NCBI GenBank assembly: GCA_964477685.1
Contig: CAYZHK010000060.1
Span: forward strand, 1-9,083
Direction: 5' to 3'
Length of the DNA: 9,083 bases
From: JACTUC01 sp964477685
GTDB taxonomy: Archaea > Thermoproteota > Methanomethylicia > Methanomethylicales > Methanomethylicaceae
Position numbers and translations under genes: made by a program. The notes under the pieces are model-generated. The model searched no databases. It was given only the letters and a program-made list of their open reading frames with translations, and had not been told where the DNA came from. This document shows, one piece after another, positions 1-5,566 of the stretch (position 1 is the first letter of the stretch; each line of letters starts with the position of its first letter).

Positions 1-691
1 GGATCTTGGTGCTCATGCCGGGGCCGATCTCCCTGAGGAGCGACTCCACGTCAACGGCGGAGATCCTAGGTATAACCTTCCCCTCCTTCAGCACGCCCAT
101 AACGTCCGTCAGGTAAATTATGACGTCAGCCCTTATCGCCGACGCGACCGCAGCCGTTGTCCTGTCGCCGTCAACGTTGAGCGGCTCGTTCTCCGTCCCC
201 ATGGCCAGGGGCGAGATGACCGGGACATAGCCCTGCGAGACGAGGGCTCCGATAAGGTCGCTGTTGACCGATGTGATCCTGCCGGTGTAGCCGCCCTCGA
301 TGGCCTTCTTCCTCCCCTCGCTGTCCACCACCACCAGCCGCTTCTTCCTCTCTGCCCTTAGCAGCCCTCCGTCGAAACCGGAAAGCCCCAGGGCGTTGAT
401 GCCGAAGGAGTGGAGGGTCGCGACTATCTTGGTGTTGATGTCTCCGGCCATTACCATGGCGTAGATTTCCGCCGTCTCCCGGTCGGTGTACCTGCTCTTG
501 AAGCCCTCAGGGGAAGTTATGAAGACCTGCTCCTTGCCCAGCCTCTTCGCCATCTCGGTGACCAGATCGCCCCCGCCATGGATAATGACAACCCTGTGGG
601 CAGAGGCGACGGCCCTCAGATCCTCCAGGAGCGGGGTGTTGAGCCCTTCTCCCTTGAGGAGGTCCCCTCCCATCTTGATTGCCACTATCAT
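1..691 (-). CDS. lysZ: [LysW]-aminoadipate/glutamate kinase LysZ (C-terminus cut by window edge)
   Basis: This amino-acid kinase (ArgB/LysZ family) phosphorylates the side-chain carboxylate of alpha-aminoadipate or glutamate while it is held on the carrier protein LysW, the second carrier-bound step of archaeal lysine (and often arginine) synthesis in the cytoplasm. About 230 residues are visible, and family members are near 260, so only the tail is missing. Seen: catalytic Lys6 followed by GG (8-9), the HGGGD loop (38-42), RYTD (67-70), which archaeal LysZ proteins share, NVDGD (172-176), LTDVMGV (194-200) and GPGMSTK (223-229) with the second conserved lysine. The ATG overlaps the lysY stop in an ATGA junction, implying coupled translation in one operon. 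The GG-loop and RYTD pattern matches LysZ better than bacterial ArgB. Whether it acts on aminoadipate, glutamate or both cannot be read from the sequence. Confidence 0.93.
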   Translation of the reverse strand, partial: MIVAIKMGGDLLKGEGLNTPLLEDLRAVASAHRVVIIHGGGDLVTEMAKRLGKEQVFITSPEGFKSRYTDRETAEIYAMVMAGDINTKIVATLHSFGINALGLSGFDGGLLRAERKKRLVVVDSEGRKKAIEGGYTGRITSVNSDLIGALVSQGYVPVISPLAMGTENEPLNVDGDRTTAAVASAIRADVIIYLTDVMGVLKEGKVIPRISAVDVESLLREIGPGMSTKI

Positions 692-1746
692 ACCGGCCTT
701 ACCCCGGCGAACCTGATGCCCGTTGTCTCCTCCACGCCTATCATCAGGTTGAAGTTCTGGATGGCCTGCCCGGCTGCCCCCTTGAGGAGGTTGTCTATGG
801 CGCCGAAGGTAACCACCCTGTTGGTGTGGGGGTCGAGCTCGAAGCCCACGTCGCAGAAGTTTGAGCCTATGACGTTCTTGGTGTCCGGAAGCATGTTGAG
901 CCCCTTGGCGTCCCTCACGATCCGGACGAAGGGCTCGCTCTGGTAGAGCTCGCGGAATGTCTTCCAGAGCTCCGGCATCTTCACCTCCCTGGAGAGGAAG
1001 GTGTGACCGGTGGCCATTATCCCCCTCACCATGTCCACGGCGTGCGGAGTCATGGCGACGGTAACCTTCGCCCCTCCCGCCTTGAGGGAGAGCTCCTGCT
1101 CGATCTCGGCTGTGTGCCTGTGCATCACAGGCTTGTAGGGCCTCACGATGTTGGAGTGTTCCGGATGGTGGCTTGCGGGGCTCACCTCCGCGCCGGCCCC
1201 CGAGGAGCCGATCTTGGCGTCAATCACCATCCTGTTGTTCTCGGCGGCGCCGATCTTGGCGATGGGCGCGAGGCTCAGTATACCTGCGGTGGCTATGCAG
1301 CCGGGGTTCGCCAACAGCTTTGCCCTCTTGATCTCCTCCCTGTGGAACTCCGGGAGCCCGAAGACCGCCTCCTCTAGGAGTTCGGGGCATGGGTGCTCCC
1401 AGCCGTACCATTTGGGGTAGTCCGTCTTGTCCTTCAGGCGGAAGTCCGCGCTTAGGTCTATGACCTTGACACCACCCTCCAGGAGCCTCTTTGCCACTGG
1501 CGCCGAGGCGCCATGGGGAAGGCCCAGGAAGACATACTCGCAGCTCTGGGCTATCTTCTCCAGGTCCGGCGCCGTGAACTCCAGATCGGTCAGCTTCCTC
1601 AGCTGGGGGTGTATGCGGAAGACCGGCACGCCGGCATTATCCCTCGATGTTGCAACCTTAAGATCGACCTCGGGGTGGTTGATGAGCACCCTCAACAGCT
1701 CGCCGCCCGTGTAGCCCGATGCGCCAATTATTCCAACGGCCTTCAT
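688..1746 (-). CDS. lysY: [LysW]-aminoadipyl/glutamyl phosphate reductase LysY (ArgC family)
   Basis: This NAD(P)H-dependent reductase turns the carrier-bound acyl phosphate made by LysZ into a semialdehyde, with loss of phosphate. At 352 residues it is a normal full-length ArgC/LysY protein. Seen: N-terminal Rossmann motif GASGYTGGE (9-17); active-site Cys150 in ANPGC (146-150); SSGAGAEVSP (181-190), the loop after the catalytic cysteine; MHRHTAEIEQEL (208-219), with the conserved histidines expected for acid-base catalysis; and IDNLLKGAAGQA (317-328), the typical C-terminal signature. The ATG directly follows the lysX TAG with no gap. A GGGAGG ribosome-binding sequence lies 11 nt upstream (1758-1763), inside lysX. 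Its place between lysX and lysZ argues for the LysW-dependent enzyme rather than the acetyl-glutamyl-phosphate reductase ArgC; in Sulfolobus one LysY serves both lysine and arginine routes, and that may hold here too. Confidence 0.93.
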   Translation of the reverse strand: MKAVGIIGASGYTGGELLRVLINHPEVDLKVATSRDNAGVPVFRIHPQLRKLTDLEFTAPDLEKIAQSCEYVFLGLPHGASAPVAKRLLEGGVKVIDLSADFRLKDKTDYPKWYGWEHPCPELLEEAVFGLPEFHREEIKRAKLLANPGCIATAGILSLAPIAKIGAAENNRMVIDAKIGSSGAGAEVSPASHHPEHSNIVRPYKPVMHRHTAEIEQELSLKAGGAKVTVAMTPHAVDMVRGIMATGHTFLSREVKMPELWKTFRELYQSEPFVRIVRDAKGLNMLPDTKNVIGSNFCDVGFELDPHTNRVVTFGAIDNLLKGAAGQAIQNFNLMIGVEETTGIRFAGVRPV

Positions 1747-2601
1747 CTATCTCTTTGCCTCCCGGAGAGCATATTCGACTATCATGCCCGGTATATCAAC
1801 ACCAGTGGCAGGAACCGTATTCTTAAACTCAACGGTGCTGTTGATCTCATGGACCGTCAGTCCCTTCGGCGTCTCCATCATGTCCACGCCGAAGACTCCA
1901 CCGCCCACTGCCTCGGCCGCCCTCAGCGCCAGCTCCTTCACCTCCGGCGTGATGGGGCAGTTCTCCACTTTCCCTCCCCTGGCGGTGTTGGTCCTCCAGT
2001 CACCTCCCTCGTTGACCCTGTAGATGGCTACGGGGACATCCTCGCCTATGACGAAGACCCTGAGGTCCCGGGGCGGGCGCTTTACCATCTCCTGGGCATA
2101 GTAGATCTGGTAGAGGGGAAACATCATCTCCCTGTGCTCCAGCGCCACCATTGCCGATGTCGGGTCGTTCACCAGCGAGACCAGCCTCCCCCAGCTACCC
2201 ACCACGGGCTTCAGTATGGCCGGGTAACCCAGCTCCCCCAGCGCACTGATGGAAGAATCCACAGTGAACGCCATGTAGGTCCTGGGGGTCGGGATCTTTG
2301 CCTTCTTGAAGGCTAGGGTGTTGAGCACCTTGTTGCCGCAGAGCTCGCTGACGGCGTGGGTGTTTATGACCCTGACGCCGTAGCTCTCCAGCGCCGCCGT
2401 GGCATGGAGCCCCCTGAAGTGGCCAACGCACCTCTGGAGGACGACGTCCCCTATCTCCTTCGGCTTCGCCTCCGAGGTGAGGTCGAAGTAGATCTTCTCA
2501 GCATCGACCAGCGAGAAGTCGAGCCCTCCCTTGACGCAGGCGTTATGGAGCGCCTTCTCTTCCCAACGCATGTGATCGAAGAGTATGTTGAGCTTAACCA
2601 T
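1747..2601 (-). CDS. lysX: LysW-aminoadipate (or LysW-glutamate) ligase LysX, ATP-grasp family
   Basis: This RimK-like ATP-grasp ligase joins the amino group of alpha-aminoadipate (LysX) or glutamate (ArgX) to the C-terminal glutamate of carrier LysW, the entry step of the protected pathway. At 284 residues it is of usual length. Seen: LQRCVGHFRGL (55-65), CGNK (88-91), the ATP-binding KPVVGSWGRL (131-140), RDLRVFVIG (178-186), the WRTNTARGGK loop (202-211) followed by ENCP (213-216), and the metal-binding HEINSTVEFKNT (251-262), all closely resembling Thermus and Sulfolobus LysX. The ATG has a strong GAGGGGG ribosome-binding sequence just upstream (2606-2612). It is the first gene of lysX-lysY-lysZ and has its own TATA box. 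I cannot tell LysX from ArgX specificity by eye, so lysine, arginine or dual use remains open. Confidence 0.93.
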   Translation of the reverse strand: MVKLNILFDHMRWEEKALHNACVKGGLDFSLVDAEKIYFDLTSEAKPKEIGDVVLQRCVGHFRGLHATAALESYGVRVINTHAVSELCGNKVLNTLAFKKAKIPTPRTYMAFTVDSSISALGELGYPAILKPVVGSWGRLVSLVNDPTSAMVALEHREMMFPLYQIYYAQEMVKRPPRDLRVFVIGEDVPVAIYRVNEGGDWRTNTARGGKVENCPITPEVKELALRAAEAVGGGVFGVDMMETPKGLTVHEINSTVEFKNTVPATGVDIPGMIVEYALREAKR

Positions 2602-2645
2602 AGGTCCCCCTCATTCTCAAGTATTCTAGATTCGAAGAACGAAGT

Positions 2646-2653
2646 TATTTAAA
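2646..2653 (-). promoter_or_regulatory. TATA box of the lysX-lysY-lysZ operon
   Basis: The minus strand reads TTTAAATA here, a near-perfect archaeal TATA box, with an A-rich stretch just upstream that could serve as the TFB element. Transcription would begin about 25 nt downstream, near 2625, leaving a leader of roughly 20-25 nt that contains the GAGGGGG ribosome-binding site of lysX. The start site is inferred from spacing only. Confidence 0.75.
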
Positions 2654-2680
2654 CATTTCTGTGCGTTTTTATGGCGTAAC

Positions 2681-2697
2681 AGTACGAAATGTGTACT
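2681..2697. promoter_or_regulatory. Candidate Lrp/LysM operator upstream of the lysX TATA box
   Basis: The 17-bp inverted repeat AGTAC-N7-GTACT has perfect 5-bp arms and ends about 28 bp upstream of the lysX TATA box. It lies between the regulator gene and the operon. Archaeal Lrp-family proteins bind short dyads of this size. Sulfolobus LysM is reported to bind just upstream of the promoter elements of its lysine operon, as a likely lysine-sensitive activator. The position fits that model; binding itself is inference. A second, overlapping dyad, CGTA-N4-TACG, lies at 2675-2686. Confidence 0.5.
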
Positions 2698-2711
2698 AAA
2701 CATTGCGAAAC

Positions 2712-3134
2712 TCAAACCCATGTGCGGAGGATGATCATGGAGTTGGTCTTGGATACCCCCTCGATCTTCCTCATCTCATCGATGTTGCCATTGACCTCGT
2801 CGACACTCTCGCCCGAGATGATGACGAGGACATCCACCTCCCCAGCCATCTCATGGACATGCTCCACGCCCTTCACCTTCCTGATGCCCTTGACCACCGT
2901 AGGCGTAGGGTAGGCCGGCTGGACCGAGATGAGTATGATGGCCCTTACCCCGCCTCCCTCCTCCACCTCCACGGTGAATCTCTTGATCACCCCTTCCTCC
3001 TGGAGCCTCTCCACCCTCTTCCTGACTGCTGCCTCGGAGAGCCCGACATCCTCTGCTATCTTCGTGAATGGGATCCTGGAATTCTGCTTCAGCGATGCAA
3101 GTATCTTCCCATCAGTCTCGTCAACGCCCTTCAC
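2712..3134 (-). CDS. Lrp/AsnC-family transcriptional regulator, probably LysM-like
   Basis: This is a DNA-binding regulator of 140 residues, normal for the family. The N-terminal winged helix-turn-helix spans about residues 4-52 (DETDGKILASLKQNSR, then the recognition-helix region LSEAAVRKRVERL at 32-44). The C-terminal RAM effector domain runs from about 64 to 138, with the GEVDVLVIISG strand-turn at 98-108 that usually helps bind an amino acid ligand. The start is GTG, well supported by a GGAGGT ribosome-binding site 7 nt upstream; an in-frame TAG lies 21 nt upstream and no alternative start lies between. It sits directly upstream of lysX on the same strand, separated by a 110-bp gap holding a promoter and an inverted repeat. 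This matches LysM of Sulfolobus, which responds to lysine. The ligand is inferred from context; a general Lrp role is possible. Confidence 0.9.
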   Translation of the reverse strand: MKGVDETDGKILASLKQNSRIPFTKIAEDVGLSEAAVRKRVERLQEEGVIKRFTVEVEEGGGVRAIILISVQPAYPTPTVVKGIRKVKGVEHVHEMAGEVDVLVIISGESVDEVNGNIDEMRKIEGVSKTNSMIILRTWV

Positions 3135-3141
3135 GCCGGCA

Positions 3142-3147
3142 ACCTCC
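3142..3147 (-). promoter_or_regulatory. Ribosome-binding site deciding the GTG start of the Lrp regulator
   Basis: The minus strand reads GGAGGT, the full anti-16S core, 7 nt before the GTG at 3134. It settles the start of the regulator gene, which has no upstream ATG in frame before a stop codon. Confidence 0.8.
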
Positions 3148-3151
3148 AGTA

Positions 3152-3167
3152 CCTATCTGCAGCTAGG
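3152..3167. promoter_or_regulatory. Palindrome in the regulator's own promoter, candidate autoregulatory operator
   Basis: CCTAtCTGCAGcTAGG is a 16-bp dyad with seven of eight base pairs symmetric. It lies between the TATA-like box (3171-3178) and the GTG start, just upstream of the expected transcription start. A protein bound here would block polymerase, as expected for Lrp-type autorepression. Its sequence differs from the dyad upstream of lysX, so the same protein need not bind both. Confidence 0.4.
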
Positions 3168-3170
3168 GGC

Positions 3171-3178
3171 TTAAAAAA
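3171..3178 (-). promoter_or_regulatory. TATA-like box of the Lrp regulator gene
   Basis: The minus strand reads TTTTTTAA about 40 nt before the GTG start. The predicted transcript begins near 3150, giving a leader of about 16 nt that just includes the GGAGGT site. It is the only AT-rich tract in the right place. Confidence 0.5.
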
Positions 3179-3225
3179 TTGAACGGGAACCGGGCTGGAG
3201 AGCACCGAGGGGACCACAAATATCC

Positions 3226-3247
3226 TTTATACCGAGTCAATATATTA
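3226..3247 (+). promoter_or_regulatory. Promoter region of the M48 protease gene, two possible TATA boxes
   Basis: TTTATA (3226-3231) and AATATATTA (3239-3247) both lie upstream of the protease gene and face away from the regulator gene. The first would start transcription near 3254 and give a 25-nt leader with a GGGAG ribosome-binding site for the ATG at 3279. The second would start transcription near 3267-3270 and could give an almost leaderless message. The sequence does not decide between them. Confidence 0.5.
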
Positions 3248-3278
3248 CAACATTAGCACCCAAAGGATGGGAGAGCCA

Positions 3279-4724
3279 ATGGCCAGCCCGACCCCCGGAC
3301 CGCCCCTGAGGACCAAGAGGTTTGACATCCAGATCCCAGTCAACCAGATGGGCCCTGTGGTGGACCGGCTGATCGGCATCCTCGAGCAGAGCAAGCTCTT
3401 CGCAGGCCTGACAAGGTCCAGCAGGCCAGACGGCATAGACCTCCAGTACCGCCTCATTTCGACGGACGGGAGCCACCTGGACGTGGCCATCAGGTTCTTC
3501 ATGGACAGGGTGGAGGTCCAGTATTCGCCGTACCCGCCCAACTCCATCTCGGAGAAAGACTTTGTCGGCATGGACCTGGAGCTGGAGACCATAATCAGGT
3601 CCTACTTCAGCGAACAGAGCAAGGCATCCCTCTTCCTGGTCTTCTCGGAAAAGATGAAGATGATACCACAGAACGCCGAGAATCAGTTCAAGAAGATGGT
3701 GGGCTCCATCGTCCTCGGCAACTTCTTCTGGATCTTCATACTCTTCATGACGGTAGGTCTCATTCTCTTCCAGTTCTTCGGCATGTACACGCCCCTTCTC
3801 CTGATCGCTCTCTCCTTCGTCTTCGTCCTCCTGGCGGGCCGTTTTCTCAAGTTCCGGGGGGAGTTCGACATCACTGCCGAGAACCCCTCCATCTACGTGG
3901 CTGAGCTGAGGATGAAGCGGAGCGAGTTCGACCAGGTAATGAGGGCCTGCATCCCCAAGATAGGGGAGGTGAAGAAGCGCATCTATGAGGCAACCCTTGC
4001 CAGGGGTGCGCCGCTGGATGAGAAGACCATAATCTCCACCCTCAACGAGTACGGTGCGCTCTGCGCACCCGAGTACGTCAGCATCAAGGGCGTCGACATC
4101 CACAGGCTGGTGAAGGACCTGGGCACCACCTTCGGCATAACCAACCCCAGCGTTACCCTGCTCAATGTCCTTGCCCCCAATGCGGCCGCAACCGGGGTCT
4201 CCCCCAAGCATGCCACCGTGATGGTGACCAGCGGCCTGATAGCCACCATGACAGAGGATGAGATCAGGTCGGTGCTGGCCCACGAGTTCAGCCATGTGAA
4301 GGCCCGGGACCCGCTCTTTCTCCTGACCCTGGCCTCCATGGAGTACCTACTCAGGGTCTATGTGATACTACCAGTGCTGCCGGGCGGCTTCTTCGTCCAG
4401 ATCATCTACCTCCTCTTTGCCTTCACGGTAATATTCTTCATAGCGAAGTTCCTGGAGGCGCGCGCCGACTTGGATGCCGCGAAATACACAAACACCCCCA
4501 AGGTGCTGGCCTCGTCCCTCCGGAAGATGGGGCTCTTCAAGTACCAGTCCCACGCCTTCGAGATGGTGAACGTCGGGGAATGGATCCACTGGGACACCCA
4601 TCCGCCCCTCTACTACCGCATCAGGACCCTCGATAACTTGGACCCCTCCAGCCTCAGGCATACCTTCATCTCGGCCATAAGAGGCTGCATCAACGGCTTC
4701 ATCAGCGCCGTCAGAGGCAAGTGA
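3279..4724 (+). CDS. Membrane M48-family (HtpX-like) zinc metalloprotease with extra N-terminal domain
   Basis: This is an integral-membrane endopeptidase of 481 residues, far longer than HtpX (about 290). Residues 1 to about 140 form a soluble domain I do not recognise. Two membrane spans follow (about 146-167 and 170-187), then a soluble stretch leading to the conserved NAAATGVSP segment (301-309). The zinc site HEFSH is at 335-339 inside LAHEFSHVKARDP, with Glu393 (EARAD) as the expected third zinc ligand. Two more spans lie between them (about 345-367 and 370-390), and WDTHPP (438-443) is the usual M48 C-terminal motif. All catalytic residues are present. I chose the ATG at 3279 because GGGAG lies 5 nt before it; an in-frame ATG at 3267 would add four residues but lacks a spaced ribosome-binding site. 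The ABC transporter genes follow, suggesting envelope quality control or processing of exported proteins; the substrate is unknown. Confidence 0.9.
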   Translation: MASPTPGPPLRTKRFDIQIPVNQMGPVVDRLIGILEQSKLFAGLTRSSRPDGIDLQYRLISTDGSHLDVAIRFFMDRVEVQYSPYPPNSISEKDFVGMDLELETIIRSYFSEQSKASLFLVFSEKMKMIPQNAENQFKKMVGSIVLGNFFWIFILFMTVGLILFQFFGMYTPLLLIALSFVFVLLAGRFLKFRGEFDITAENPSIYVAELRMKRSEFDQVMRACIPKIGEVKKRIYEATLARGAPLDEKTIISTLNEYGALCAPEYVSIKGVDIHRLVKDLGTTFGITNPSVTLLNVLAPNAAATGVSPKHATVMVTSGLIATMTEDEIRSVLAHEFSHVKARDPLFLLTLASMEYLLRVYVILPVLPGGFFVQIIYLLFAFTVIFFIAKFLEARADLDAAKYTNTPKVLASSLRKMGLFKYQSHAFEMVNVGEWIHWDTHPPLYYRIRTLDNLDPSSLRHTFISAIRGCINGFISAVRGK

Positions 4725-4760
4725 CCCGGCAGGGCTTTCATTCGGCAGGAGGGGTTAGCA

Positions 4761-4770
4761 TTATAAAATA
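4761..4770 (+). promoter_or_regulatory. TATA-like box of the ABC transporter genes
   Basis: TTATAAAATA lies in the 74-bp gap after the protease stop codon and about 33 bp (centre to ATG) before 4799. A transcript would begin near 4791 with only a few leader bases. It suggests that the transporter genes can be transcribed independently of the protease gene. It also supports the ATG at 4799 as start, because the longer reading frame from 4721 begins upstream of this box. Confidence 0.55.
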
Positions 4771-4798
4771 CTGCCCCCTTGCAGAGTATGTGGTCTTG

Positions 4799-5566
4799 AT
4801 GGCATTTGCGGTTGAGGCTTCCTTGCTGTCCAAGTCCTATGGTGACACGCCTGCCCTGAAGAACCTAAGCCTGAAGATCGAGGCGGGGCAGGTCTTCGGC
4901 CTGCTGGGTCCCAACGGCTCCGGGAAGAGCACCTTCATGAAGACTATGGTTGGCCTGATCCAGCCGACCTCGGGCTCTGCCAGGATCTTCGGGAAGGATC
5001 CGCAGACAGAGCCTCTGGCGGTGAGGTCCATGGTCGGCTATGTCCCTGAGTCGGCTAGGCTCTATGAGTTCCTGACGGCAAGGGAATACTTAGACTTCGT
5101 GGCTGACCTGTACGGGGTCCCGGTCACGGAGAAGGGGGAGCGGATCGGGCAGTTCCTAGAGGCCTTCGAGCTGAAGGGGCGGGAGGACGAGATGATAAGC
5201 GGCTTCTCCCAAGGGATGAAACAGAAGGTGGCCATAATCGGCGCTCTGATCCACCGGCCGAAGTTGCTCATCATGGACGAGCCCCTTAACGGCCTCGACC
5301 CGAGGTCCGCCAAGATTGTGAAGGACCTGCTGAACAAGCTCGCCGCCGAGGGCATCACAACCATCTTCAGCACCCACATCCTGGAGATAGCCCAGGTCAT
5401 CTGCAACCGGGTCGCCATTATGTACCGGGGGGAGCTCCTCTCGGAGGGCAGGATCGAGGAGCTGAAGGCCAAGGCGGGCCTCGAGGGCGGGTCCTTCGAG
5501 GAAGTCTTCCTCAAGCTGACCGGTACCGACGACGTCCGGGCGGTGGTGGAGGAGCTCGCCAGATGA
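4799..5566 (+). CDS. ABC transporter ATP-binding protein (ABC-2 exporter type)
   Basis: This cytoplasmic ATPase of 255 residues powers the permease encoded next. Seen: Walker A GPNGSGKST (37-45), the Q-loop region GYVPE (80-84) with Glu where many ABC proteins have Gln, the signature SGFSQGMKQ (134-142) in place of LSGGQ, Walker B LLIMDEP (156-162) with catalytic Glu161, the D-loop GLDP (165-168) and switch His193 (STH). The GYxPE Q-loop and SxGM signature are familiar in ATPases paired with ABC-2-type permeases, usually exporters. The frame is open back to a GTG at 4721 that overlaps the protease stop. Those 26 extra residues do not resemble an ABC N-terminus, whereas 4799 gives the typical opening (an AVEASLLSKSYG-like start) and follows a TATA box. 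The stop overlaps the permease start as ATGA. Substrate unknown. Confidence 0.93.
   Translation: MAFAVEASLLSKSYGDTPALKNLSLKIEAGQVFGLLGPNGSGKSTFMKTMVGLIQPTSGSARIFGKDPQTEPLAVRSMVGYVPESARLYEFLTAREYLDFVADLYGVPVTEKGERIGQFLEAFELKGREDEMISGFSQGMKQKVAIIGALIHRPKLLIMDEPLNGLDPRSAKIVKDLLNKLAAEGITTIFSTHILEIAQVICNRVAIMYRGELLSEGRIEELKAKAGLEGGSFEEVFLKLTGTDDVRAVVEELAR

Noticed and set aside
410..946. 178-codon plus-strand open frame
   Set aside because: It is antisense to the conserved ends of lysZ and lysY and crosses their ATGA overlap; no promoter or motif supports it.
1499..1512. GGCGCC-GA-GGCGCC repeat
   Set aside because: It lies inside lysY where it encodes the normal GASAP segment of the protein, so codon use explains it.
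1513..2316. 267-codon plus-strand open frame across lysY and lysX
   Set aside because: It covers parts of two well-supported minus-strand genes and shows no recognisable motif or start signal.
3237..4295. 352-codon open frame on the minus strand, rich in His, Glu and Gly
   Set aside because: It lies entirely antisense to the M48 protease, whose zinc site and membrane spans are unmistakable. Long antisense frames are expected in GC-rich coding DNA, and the composition is that of a shadow.
5039..5053. Glu in place of Gln in the Q-loop of the ABC ATPase, as a possible inactivating change
   Set aside because: The GYxPE form is common in ATPases of ABC-2 exporters, and all other catalytic motifs are intact.
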